Under the pieces are notes generated by a model. The model was not told the origin of the DNA. It was given only the letters and a program-made list of their open reading frames with translations, and searched no databases. This document shows, piece after piece, positions 28,113 through 38,895 of a stretch of DNA of 64,000 nt. The DNA lies in NCBI RefSeq assembly GCF_022808325.1, contig NZ_JALGCL010000002.1:124001-188000 (forward strand). The letters run 5' to 3'. Source of the DNA: Cognatiluteimonas sedimenti (GTDB lineage Bacteria > Pseudomonadota > Gammaproteobacteria > Xanthomonadales > Xanthomonadaceae). The first letter of the stretch is position 1. Each line of letters starts with the position of its first letter. The translations under genes and the position numbers were made by a program.

Positions 28113-29906
28113 TCATACCGCGCTCTGCCACGGCCGGCTCAGCGCCATCGCGGCGATGATCAGGCCCACGTGCGAATAGGTCTGCGGGAAATTGCCCCAG
28201 GCCTCGCCGCTGTCGAAGGCCAGGTCCTCCGAGAGCAGTCCCAGCGGGTTGCGCCGCGCCAGCACCTGTTCGAACATCCCGCGCGCTTCGTCCTTGCGGC
28301 CGATCGACGCCAGCGCGTCGATGTACCAGAAGGTGCAGATGGTAAAGCTGGTCTCCGGCGCGCCGAAATCGTCGGGTGCGATGTAGCGGAACAGGCCCTG
28401 CCCGCGCTTGAGGTCGCGTCCGATCGCCTCGACCGTGGCGATGAAGCGCGGGTCGCGCGCCTCGATGAAGCCCAGGTCCGCGAGCAGCAGCAACGATGCG
28501 TCCAGGCGCTCGCCGCCGAAGGCGTCGGCGAAATGCCCGCGCTGCGCGTTCCAGGCTTCGTCCAGCACCCGCGCGCGGATCGCGTCGGCGCGCTGGCGCC
28601 AGTGCGCGGCACGCTCGTCGAGCTCGAAGCGCGCCGCGATCTTGGCCAGGCGGTCGCAGGCCGCCCAGCACATCACCGCCGAATAGGTGTGCACGTGGCT
28701 GCGGCCGCGGAATTCCCACAGGCCGGCATCTGGCTGGTCGTAGAGCGCGAAAGCGCGGTCGCCCAGCGACTGCAGGCGCTCGAAGGCCGCCAGGTCGCCG
28801 CGCTGGCGCAGGCGCTGGTCGAAGAACAGCTGCGCCGACGCCAGCACCACGCTGCCGTAGACGTCGTGCTGCTTCTGCAGCCAGGCCAGGTTGCCGCGCC
28901 GCACCGGGCCCATGCCGCGATAGCCGGCCAGGCTGTCGACTTCCTCCTCGGCCAGCGCGGTTTCGAAGCCGATGCCGTACACCGGTTGCAGGTCGGGTTC
29001 CTCGCCGGCGACCAGGTTGAAGATGTAGCGGATGTATTCCTCCATGCTGCGGGTGGCGCCCAGGCGGTTGAGCGCGCGCACCACGAAGGCGGCGTCGCGC
29101 AGCCAGCAGTAGCGGTAGTCCCAGTTGCGCGCGGTGTGGGGCGCTTCCGGGATCGACGTGGTCATGGCGGCAACGATGCCGCCGGTGTCCTCGTACTGGC
29201 ACAGCTTCAGCGTGATCGCGCTGCGGATCACGGCGTCCTGCCATTCCAGCGGGATCGAGAGGTAGCGCACCCACTCGCGCCAGTACGCGGTGGTCTGGCG
29301 CTGGGCGTCGTCGACGAAGCTTTCCAGCGGCCGGGTGAGCGTCTCGTCCGGGCCGAGCACGAAGCGCAGTTCGCGGTCGAGCACGAACGGCAGCTCGTCG
29401 CGCAACAGCCGAAGCGGCGCGTCGGTGGTGAGCCGCAGGGTCATCCGCGGCAGCAGGAAACGCAGGTGGTTGCTGCCCCAGGTGCGCTCGGGCACGCGCG
29501 CGCCCCAGTCGGCCAGCGGCCGCAGGCGGATCCGCACCCGCGGGCTGCCGGCGAGCGGCCGCAGCCGCCGCACCAGCATCACCGGACGATAGAAGCGGCC
29601 ATGCTGGCGCCAGCGCGGGGCGAAGTCGACCAGTTCGACCGTGCCGCCATGGCTGTCGTGCAGCAGCGTGCGCAGCAACGCGGTGTTGTCGATGTAGTGC
29701 TGCTCGGCGTGGGAGAAGTCCTCCAGTTCCACGCTCCAGTCGCCGCCATCCACCTTGGGCTGCAGCAGCGCGCAGAAGGCGGGGTCGCCGTCGAACGCCG
29801 GCAGGCAAGCCCATGCCACGCGGCCGCGGGCATCGACCAGCGCGCCGAAGCTGCCGTTGCCGACCAGCCCCAGGTCCAGGTTGGGCTGCTGCGTTGCTGC
29901 ATTCAT
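28113..29906 (-). CDS. Glycoside hydrolase family 15 protein (glucoamylase/trehalase-like)
   Basis: 597 residues with no signal peptide, so probably cytoplasmic. The N-terminal beta-sandwich (1-210) carries LGLVGNGSFGALVDARGRV and the (alpha/alpha)6 barrel follows, with NWDYRYCWLRDAAFVVRALN, a Glu-rich loop (LAEEEVDSLAGYRG) and SGEAWGNFPQTYSHVGLIIA near the end, where GH15 enzymes have their catalytic base Glu. The bacterial family includes glucoamylases, glucodextranases and trehalases. Being sandwiched between otsB and otsA, a trehalase or a hydrolase of a trehalose-linked glucan is the best guess. Its start overlaps the otsB stop by four bases. Confidence 0.9.
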   Translation of the reverse strand: MNAATQQPNLDLGLVGNGSFGALVDARGRVAWACLPAFDGDPAFCALLQPKVDGGDWSVELEDFSHAEQHYIDNTALLRTLLHDSHGGTVELVDFAPRWRQHGRFYRPVMLVRRLRPLAGSPRVRIRLRPLADWGARVPERTWGSNHLRFLLPRMTLRLTTDAPLRLLRDELPFVLDRELRFVLGPDETLTRPLESFVDDAQRQTTAYWREWVRYLSIPLEWQDAVIRSAITLKLCQYEDTGGIVAAMTTSIPEAPHTARNWDYRYCWLRDAAFVVRALNRLGATRSMEEYIRYIFNLVAGEEPDLQPVYGIGFETALAEEEVDSLAGYRGMGPVRRGNLAWLQKQHDVYGSVVLASAQLFFDQRLRQRGDLAAFERLQSLGDRAFALYDQPDAGLWEFRGRSHVHTYSAVMCWAACDRLAKIAARFELDERAAHWRQRADAIRARVLDEAWNAQRGHFADAFGGERLDASLLLLADLGFIEARDPRFIATVEAIGRDLKRGQGLFRYIAPDDFGAPETSFTICTFWYIDALASIGRKDEARGMFEQVLARRNPLGLLSEDLAFDSGEAWGNFPQTYSHVGLIIAAMALSRPWQSAV

Positions 29907-30670
29907 TGCGGTCGTCCCTCGTTGGTGCCCGGCATCGCGCCGAGCCAGTCGCGCACCGTCCCCGGATCCGGCAATCCGTAATGCGCGGCGCTGGGTTCAC
30001 GCCCGCCGACCAGCACGCTCAGGCCGCCATCGGCGTTGACCACCGCAAAACCGCTCTCGTCGGTGAGGTCGTCGCCGGCGAACACCGGCACCCGGCCGCG
30101 GAACGGCGGCTCGTCCAGCAGGGCGCGGATCGCGCTGCCCTTGTCGCCGCTGGCCGGGCGCAGTTCGACCACATGGTCGCCGTGCTGCAGGCGATAGCCC
30201 GGCAGCCGCGGCAATGCGGCTTCCGCGAACCTGCGCAGCGCGTCGCCCGCACCGGGCGCCGTGCGCCAGTGCAGTCCCAGCGCCACGCCCTTGTCTTCGA
30301 CCAGCGCGCCCGGATAAGCCTGCGCGATCGTGGTGGCTTCGGCGTGGATCGCCGCCAGCGCCGGCGGTGCCTGCGGCGGCAGGTGCAGGCGGGTGTTGCG
30401 CCGTTCCAGGCCATGCAGGCCGGCGGCCGGCAACTGCAGTGGCGCGAAAAGCGCGTCGATCGCATCGATGGAACGGCCACTGACCAGCGCCAGCGCGCCC
30501 TGCAGGCGTCGTGCCAGCGCCGCCAGTGTCGCGCGCAAGTCCCGGGGCACCACCACCGCCCCGGGGGCATCGGCGAAATCGAGCAGGCAGCCGTCCACGT
30601 CGAGGAACAGGGCCCAGTCGTCGGCGGGCGCCGGTGGACGCGGTCGTGAGGGATCGCGGCGCGCATTCAT
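29903..30670 (-). CDS. otsB: Trehalose-6-phosphate phosphatase
   Basis: 255 residues, HAD superfamily. It removes phosphate from trehalose 6-phosphate. The nucleophile motif is LFLDVDGCLLDFAD (the more usual DGTL reads DGCL), then VSGRS, GLHGLERR, ELRPASGDKGSAI with the catalytic lysine, and the acidic FAGDDLTDESGF. It is the first gene of otsB-GH15-otsA and overlaps GH15 by four bases. ATG 30670 lies exactly 6 bases after a CACAAT box with no Shine-Dalgarno sequence. Confidence 0.95.
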   Translation of the reverse strand: MNARRDPSRPRPPAPADDWALFLDVDGCLLDFADAPGAVVVPRDLRATLAALARRLQGALALVSGRSIDAIDALFAPLQLPAAGLHGLERRNTRLHLPPQAPPALAAIHAEATTIAQAYPGALVEDKGVALGLHWRTAPGAGDALRRFAEAALPRLPGYRLQHGDHVVELRPASGDKGSAIRALLDEPPFRGRVPVFAGDDLTDESGFAVVNADGGLSVLVGGREPSAAHYGLPDPGTVRDWLGAMPGTNEGRPQ

Positions 30671-30676
30671 CCGCGC

Positions 30677-30682
30677 ATTGTG
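30677..30682 (-). promoter_or_regulatory. -10 box for the otsB-GH15-otsA operon
   Basis: CACAAT on the minus strand, 6 bases before ATG 30670; leaderless geometry. Four of six consensus matches, no -35 seen. Confidence 0.35.
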
Positions 30683-30769
30683 GCCAAGGTCGCGTTATCG
30701 GCGGGTTCACATGCGCGCCACGCGGCCGTCCGCGAATGCGCCGGCGCGGCGCGGATCAGGCCAGGCCGG

Positions 30770-32989
30770 CTACTGCTCGACCGCCGCCGCGGGGTCGGCG
30801 CCGGGAAGCAACGGCCGGCCCGAGGCCTGCAGTGCCGAAAAGGCGCGGGCATTGCGCCCGCGGACCGCCTGCATCAACCGCTGGAATTCGGGCAGGTCAC
30901 GCAGCGGTTCGACCAGCGGGTCGGGCGCATCGACGTTGGTTCGGGTGAGGTAGTACTCGCAAACCCAGCCGGCGGCGACTTCGCGCCGGACCACCGCCAT
31001 CGCCGCCTCGCGATCCCCCAGCCATGCCAGCGCCACCGCCTCGGGCAGCTGCGAAAGGCGCCGTCGAGCCGCAGGCGGGAGTCGCCGGGTGGCCTCGACG
31101 ACGCGCTGGAACATCCGGCGTGCATCGGCTTGCCGCCCGCTGCGCAGCATTGCGATGCCGACTTCGTTGGCCCCGTCCAGGTTCGAACCCAGCAGGGGCT
31201 CCTGCAGGTCGACGACACCCGGGCTGAGTTCGCCGCGCAGTTCGATCAGGGCCTCGTATTCGCGGGATTCCAATGCGGCGGTGGCGAGGTCGTCGCCGAA
31301 ATACCGCTTGAAGCTTTCGCCTTCGCCGCCCTGTCGCTGCAGCCAGGCAAGTGCCGCGCGGTAGCCTCCGCGCCGACGTTCGGCCTCGAATGCGTCGTAG
31401 CTGGCCTGCATCGGGTGCCCGGACCCGCGTTCGGCCGCGCGCGCGAGTGCCGGCTGGCGCAGGATGCGGTACATGTCCGCCAGCGTGGCGCTGCAACCGC
31501 GACCGCCGGCCTGCCGGCAGGCTGCCGCCACGACCAGCGCCTCGCCGTAGCGGCCGACGCGCGCGAAGTGGCGTGCGAGTTCCCAGTAGGCTGCATCGAA
31601 CCGCGGCGACACATCGATGGCGCGCCGGAACGCGGTGGCCGCTTCCTCGTCGCGACCCATTCCGCGCAGGGCCAGGGCGGTGGTGACATGGCCCTTGGGG
31701 TCGCGCGGTTCCAGCGCGACGTAGCGCTCGGAATACCGCAGCGCCAGCTCCGGCTGGTCCAGGATGCGGGCAGCGTCCGCGGTGTTGAGCTGCAGCAGCG
31801 GATGGTTCGGGGCCGCATCGGCCAGCTGGCGATGCGTCGCCAGGATGCGCTCGTAGCCGCGGTAGCTGGGGGCCAGGTCGTTGCGCGCGAACGGAATCAG
31901 CGCGCCCAGCACGCGGACGTCGAGGTCGCCCGGCGCACGCCGCGAGGCCTCGGCCGACAGCGTCTCCATCTCCTCGAACGCCTGCAGCCAGGGCACGCGC
32001 CCGTACCACCCCAGGCGTTGCACGCTGTCGGCCAGGGGCAGGTAGGCGGGAATGAATTCCGGATGCGCGCGCTGCAGCGGCCGCAACAGCTCGACGGCAC
32101 GCACGAGCGATTCCTGGCTGCTTTCGCCGATCAGGCCGAGGGCCTGCAGGTAGGCCTGCTGCGACAGGCTGTCCAGCGCGACCGTGCCGCCGCTGGATGG
32201 CAACACGCTGAGCTGCAGCTTGTCGGCGACCGCGGCGGCGATTTCGCTCTGGATCGCCAGCGCGTCGTCGAGCTTGCGGTCGAAGGTCTGCGACCAGAGG
32301 TGGAATCCGTCGTCGGCCTTGATCAGCTGTGCGGTCACGCGCAGCGTCCGGCCCTGGCGGCGCACGCTGCCTTCGATCACGTGGGCGACGCCCAGTTCGC
32401 GGCCGATCTTGCGGATGTCCTGGTCACGGCCCTTGTAGGAAAACGAAGACGTGCGGCCGGCGACCTTCAATCCGGGCGTGTTGGCGAGCGAATTCAGGAT
32501 CTCCTCGGACAGGCCGTCGGCGAAGTAGCCGTCCTCGACGGCGCCGCCCATGTTGACGAATGGCAGCACCGCGACGCTGGTGCCGGCAGCGGTGGGCGCG
32601 ATTGCCTTCGCTGCCGTCGCTTGCGCCGGGGGCGGCGATCCGAATGTAGCCAGCAGCCGCTGCGCCGCGCCGCCGACGCCGATCCCGAGCACCGCGATCG
32701 CCGCCAGCAGCGCCCAGTCGCGCTTGCGCGTCCGGGGTGCAGGCGCATCGGCACCGTCCTCGCGCTCGCGCTCCAGGCCGCGATCGCCCAGGTTGAAATA
32801 CCAGGCCAGGATGACTGCGACCGGGAAGCCGAGCATCAGCAGCCACAGCACCATCCGCAGGGTCCAGCCAGGGAGTTCCAGCGCCGGCGCGACGATATCG
32901 GTCAGCTGGAGCAACACCCAGGCCGTGGCGAGGTAGACCGCGCCGACCTTGAGCACCTTGCGGCGTGCCAGTTGCCCCAGCCAGCGCAT
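30770..32989 (-). CDS. Membrane protein with TolB/FlgO-like N-domain and TPR repeats
   Basis: 739 residues. Cytoplasmic start ([20 protein letters not shown]), two or three membrane segments ([51 protein letters not shown]), then a periplasmic part. That part opens with [12 protein letters not shown] and [16 protein letters not shown], the domain often found behind adenylate/guanylate cyclases or winged-helix regulators, here without either. TPR-like repeats fill residues about 330-720. Function unknown; such proteins are thought to scaffold envelope processes. ATG 32989 is preferred over 33022 because it starts the conserved amphipathic segment. It is divergent from clpB. Confidence 0.75.
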   Translation of the reverse strand: MRWLGQLARRKVLKVGAVYLATAWVLLQLTDIVAPALELPGWTLRMVLWLLMLGFPVAVILAWYFNLGDRGLEREREDGADAPAPRTRKRDWALLAAIAVLGIGVGGAAQRLLATFGSPPPAQATAAKAIAPTAAGTSVAVLPFVNMGGAVEDGYFADGLSEEILNSLANTPGLKVAGRTSSFSYKGRDQDIRKIGRELGVAHVIEGSVRRQGRTLRVTAQLIKADDGFHLWSQTFDRKLDDALAIQSEIAAAVADKLQLSVLPSSGGTVALDSLSQQAYLQALGLIGESSQESLVRAVELLRPLQRAHPEFIPAYLPLADSVQRLGWYGRVPWLQAFEEMETLSAEASRRAPGDLDVRVLGALIPFARNDLAPSYRGYERILATHRQLADAAPNHPLLQLNTADAARILDQPELALRYSERYVALEPRDPKGHVTTALALRGMGRDEEAATAFRRAIDVSPRFDAAYWELARHFARVGRYGEALVVAAACRQAGGRGCSATLADMYRILRQPALARAAERGSGHPMQASYDAFEAERRRGGYRAALAWLQRQGGEGESFKRYFGDDLATAALESREYEALIELRGELSPGVVDLQEPLLGSNLDGANEVGIAMLRSGRQADARRMFQRVVEATRRLPPAARRRLSQLPEAVALAWLGDREAAMAVVRREVAAGWVCEYYLTRTNVDAPDPLVEPLRDLPEFQRLMQAVRGRNARAFSALQASGRPLLPGADPAAAVEQ

Positions 32990-33062
32990 CCCATGCCCCT
33001 GGTCGCGCACGACGCGACCCATTGGAGGGAAAACGCCCTGCCGGCCTGGAGTCGGTCAACGC

Positions 33063-33090
33063 CTTGCATCCGTGCTTCACGCCCGCATCT
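33063..33090 (+). promoter_or_regulatory. Heat-shock (sigma-32-like) promoter of clpB
   Basis: CTTGCAT (33063-33069) and CCCGCATCT (33082-33090), 12 bases apart, resemble the sigma-32 consensus CTTGAAA and CCCCATNT. Transcription would start near 33097, giving a leader of about 40 bases. Confidence 0.55.
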
Positions 33091-33135
33091 CCACGCTATC
33101 GCCGGCACCCCGGCCCCAATCCGGAGATTCCGTCC

Positions 33136-35715
<2,580 letters not shown>

Positions 35716-35745
35716 GCCACCCCGCCTCCGGATCCGTCCCGCCGC

Positions 35746-37422
35746 TCACACTGCAGTGCGCGCCGGCCGGTAAGGCGGCGTCGCCATCACCATCTCCGCG
35801 AGGGAGTAGGCGAGTTCGCGTTCGGCCAGGACCGCGGCATCGGCGCCGTGCGCGAGCAGGTGCTTGACCTGCGCTTCGCTGTGCGCGCGCGCCAGCACCG
35901 TGATCCGGGGGTTGAGCGCCTTCAACCGCTCGATCGTCTCGCCGGCTTCCAGCGCCTGCGGGATGGCGAACACCGCCAGCTTCGCGCGCTCCGGCGCGGC
36001 CTCCTGCAGCACCCGCTTGTTGGCGGCATTGCCGCGAACCACCGGCAAGCCGTAGGCCCGCGCCTGTTCGACCAGGTCGGCGTCGTCCTCGATCACCACC
36101 AGCGGCACGCCGCGCTCGTGCAGCAACTTGGCCAGCTGGCTGCCGACGCGGCCATAGCCGACGATGATCGCGTGGCCGGCGATGTCCATCGGCACGACTT
36201 CCGGCTCGGGTGGCGCGTTCGCGGCGACGCGTGCGTTCTCGCGCGCCATCCAGCGGTCCAGCACCATGAACAGAATCGGGTTGAGCATGATCGAGATCAG
36301 CGCGCCGGCCAGCACCAGGCTGTGGCCGTCCTTGGGCAGGATCCCCAGCGTCAAGCCGAGTCCGGCGATGATGAAGGCGAACTCGCCGATCTGCGCCAGG
36401 CTGGTGGAGATCGTCAGCGCGGTCGCGTTGGGATGGCCGAACGCACGCACGATCGCGTACGCCGCCGCGGACTTGCCGAACACGATGATCAGGGTGGTGG
36501 CCAGCACCTGCCACGGATGCTGGACCAGGATGTTGGGGTCGAACAGCATGCCCACCGAGACGAAGAACAGCACCGCGAATGCGTCGCGCATCGGCAGGGA
36601 ATCCTGCGCCGCCTGGTGGCTGAACTCGGACTCGTTCAGCAGCATGCCGGCGAAGAACGCACCGAGCGCGAACGACACCCCGAACAGTTCGGCGGAACCG
36701 AACGCCACGCCCATCGCGATCGCCAGCACCGCCAGCGTGAACAGTTCGCGCGAACCGGTGCCCGCCACCCGCTCCAGCACCCACGGGATCGCCTTGCGGC
36801 CGACGACCAGCATGAAGGCGACGAACGCGGCGACCTTGCCGAAGGTCAGCGCCAGCGCCTTCAGCACCGCGCCGGCGCCCACCGCCTCGGCGCCGGCGAG
36901 CGCCCCGGCCAGCGCCGGGATCAGCACCAGCGCGACCACGCAGGCCAGGTCCTCGACGATCAGCCAGCCGACCGCGATCTTGCCCCGGCGCGTATCCAGC
37001 AGCCGCCGCTCCTCCATCGCCCGCAGCAGCACCACGGTGCTGGCCGTGGCCAGCGAGAAACCGAACACGATGCCCTGGATGTGCGACCAGCCCATCATCT
37101 CGGCCAGGCCCCAGCCCAGCAGCGTCGCTACCGCGATCTGCGCGACCGCGCCGGGGATGGCGATGTTCTTCACCGACATCAGGTCGCGCAGCGAGAAATG
37201 CAGGCCGACCCCGAACATCAGCAGGATCACGCCGATCTCGGCCAGTTGCGGCGCGATCTCGGCGTCGCCGACGAAGCCCGGCGTGAACGGCCCGGCCAGC
37301 ACCCCCGCGAGCAGGTAGCCGACCAGCGGCGACAGCCGCAGCCGGTGGGCCAGCGCGCCCAGCGCGAAGGCCAGCACGAAGCCGAATACCAGCATCGCGA
37401 TCAGTGAGGTGTGGTGCGGCAT
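35746..37422 (-). CDS. ybaL: YbaL/KefC-type cation:proton antiporter with TrkA-N domain
   Basis: 558 residues, CPA2 family. About twelve membrane helices cover residues 1-390 (LVGYLLAGVLAGPFTPGFVG, LAEIGVILLMFGVGLHFS, GFSLATASTVVLLRA, LFFVSVGMLF). A cytoplasmic RCK_N/TrkA-N domain follows from about 415 with HAIIVGYGRVGSQLAKLL, DDADLVEQAR and VVRGNAANKRVLQ. It should exchange K+ or Na+ for protons under nucleotide control. ATG 37422 starts the first helix. The reading frame stays open to 39846 upstream only because the region is GC-rich. It converges with clpB. Confidence 0.92.
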   Translation of the reverse strand: MPHHTSLIAMLVFGFVLAFALGALAHRLRLSPLVGYLLAGVLAGPFTPGFVGDAEIAPQLAEIGVILLMFGVGLHFSLRDLMSVKNIAIPGAVAQIAVATLLGWGLAEMMGWSHIQGIVFGFSLATASTVVLLRAMEERRLLDTRRGKIAVGWLIVEDLACVVALVLIPALAGALAGAEAVGAGAVLKALALTFGKVAAFVAFMLVVGRKAIPWVLERVAGTGSRELFTLAVLAIAMGVAFGSAELFGVSFALGAFFAGMLLNESEFSHQAAQDSLPMRDAFAVLFFVSVGMLFDPNILVQHPWQVLATTLIIVFGKSAAAYAIVRAFGHPNATALTISTSLAQIGEFAFIIAGLGLTLGILPKDGHSLVLAGALISIMLNPILFMVLDRWMARENARVAANAPPEPEVVPMDIAGHAIIVGYGRVGSQLAKLLHERGVPLVVIEDDADLVEQARAYGLPVVRGNAANKRVLQEAAPERAKLAVFAIPQALEAGETIERLKALNPRITVLARAHSEAQVKHLLAHGADAAVLAERELAYSLAEMVMATPPYRPARTAV

Positions 37423-37541
37423 TCGTCGGCCGTGCGTGGTCAGGTCCGGGAGTGTCGCCGCTGCCGCCGTGCCCGCGCAAACCGTGTCCCCGGTGCCGGC
37501 TCGTGCCCTACTGGCCAGGGGCGGCGCCGATGACGGCAGGA

Positions 37542-38756
37542 TCAGCGCTGCAGCCGCGAAAACGCGAACAGCGCGGCCAGCGGGTGTCGCCGCCGCTCGA
37601 CCAGCGCCCGCAGCAGGCCGGCGCCGAGCATGCTGTAGGTGATGCCGTTGCCGCCATACGCCATCGCGAACAGCACCCGCGGTCCGTATTGCGGATGCGG
37701 GCCGAAGAACGGCAGGCCGTCCGCGGTTTCGGCAAAGGTGCCGGCCCAGGCGAACGCGGGCACCAGCGGCAGCCCCGGGAACAGGTCCAGTACCTGCCGC
37801 AACAGCTTGCGCGCCTTGCCGTCGACGCGCGCGTCGCGGCGCGCGGGGATGTCGACCGCATCGTCGGCGCCGCCGACCAGGACGCGGCCGTCGCTGGTGG
37901 CGCGCAGGTACAGGTAGGGGCGCGCCGTTTCCCAGAACAGCGTGGTGGCCAGCGCGCCGAGCGCGCCGCGCTCGATCGGATCGGAGACGCACGCGTAGCT
38001 GCTGCGGTTGCGGGCCACGCGCTGGTCCAGCCATTGCTGGCTCTCGTAGCCGGCGGCCAGCACCACGTGGCGGGCACGCACCCGGCAGCCCTCCGGCGTG
38101 GTCAGGGTGACGCCGCGCGGCGTGGCGCTGACCTGCGCGATGTCGGTGCGATCGAAGACCTCGATGCCGCGCTCCTGCAGGCGTGCCAGCAGGCGATAGG
38201 CCATCCGGTAGGGATCCATGCGCGCGGCCACGCGGCTGAGGATCGCGCCCGGCGCGTCGAATCCGTAACGGCCGCGGACCGCGCCGGGGTCGAGCCAGGC
38301 GACATCGAATCCGTGCCGCTTGCGCAGTTCGAATTCCTCGCGCAACGCCTTCGCATGCCGGCGCTTGCTGGCGTAATAGAGGCTTCGGGTTCGGGCGAAG
38401 CCGACATCGCGCACTTCGGCGGCCTTGGTCCGCAGCATCCCGATGGCTTCGGCGCAGCTGCGATAGGCGAGCACCGCGTCGGCTTCGCCATAACGCCTGG
38501 CCAGGTCCGTCATCGGCGTATCGATCTCGTATTGCAGCAGCGCGGTGCTGGCCGCGGTGCTGCCCCAGCCGATGTCGCGGCGGTCGATCACCACGACCTC
38601 GTGGCCATGCGCCGCCAGCTCGTCGGCGATCAGCGCGCCGCTGATGCCGCCGCCGAGTACCGCCACGTCGCAGCGCAGGTCGCGTTGCAGTGGCGGGAAG
38701 GCATGCAGCAACCCGTTGCGCACCGCCCACCAGGGGTAACCGCTCTTCAGGTCCAT
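37542..38756 (-). CDS. FAD-dependent oxidoreductase (DAO family)
   Basis: 404 residues, cytoplasmic. Dinucleotide-binding motif LGGGISGALIADELAAHG starts near residue 34, followed by VVVIDRRDIGWGSTAASTAL, typical of D-amino-acid-oxidase-like enzymes; a second nucleotide-contact region VVLAAGYESQQW and the C-terminal FAD contact FAMAYGGNGITYSMLGAGLL are present. Substrate unknown; glycine/sarcosine or gamma-glutamylputrescine oxidase-like activities are typical of relatives. It lies alone on the minus strand, 119 bases upstream of ybaL, divergent from the ABC-F gene (139 bases). Confidence 0.85.
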   Translation of the reverse strand: MDLKSGYPWWAVRNGLLHAFPPLQRDLRCDVAVLGGGISGALIADELAAHGHEVVVIDRRDIGWGSTAASTALLQYEIDTPMTDLARRYGEADAVLAYRSCAEAIGMLRTKAAEVRDVGFARTRSLYYASKRRHAKALREEFELRKRHGFDVAWLDPGAVRGRYGFDAPGAILSRVAARMDPYRMAYRLLARLQERGIEVFDRTDIAQVSATPRGVTLTTPEGCRVRARHVVLAAGYESQQWLDQRVARNRSSYACVSDPIERGALGALATTLFWETARPYLYLRATSDGRVLVGGADDAVDIPARRDARVDGKARKLLRQVLDLFPGLPLVPAFAWAGTFAETADGLPFFGPHPQYGPRVLFAMAYGGNGITYSMLGAGLLRALVERRRHPLAALFAFSRLQR

Positions 38757-38883
38757 CCCGGCACGCTATCGGCAGCAGTGCGGGGCGGGGGTGAAAGTCG
38801 CGCGCAGGCCACGGCGTGGCTGGCGACGCACCGCGGCCGGGCTGCGGCCGACCGGCCAGGGCGGCCGGGCCGGGCCGGGCCGT

Positions 38884-38889
38884 TACAAT
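38884..38889 (+). promoter_or_regulatory. -10 box, predicted leaderless start of the ABC-F gene
   Basis: TACAAT followed by 6 bases and ATG 38896. No Shine-Dalgarno sequence is present. The upstream 40 bases are almost pure G and C, with no -35. Confidence 0.5.
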
Positions 38890-38895
38890 GGCCGG

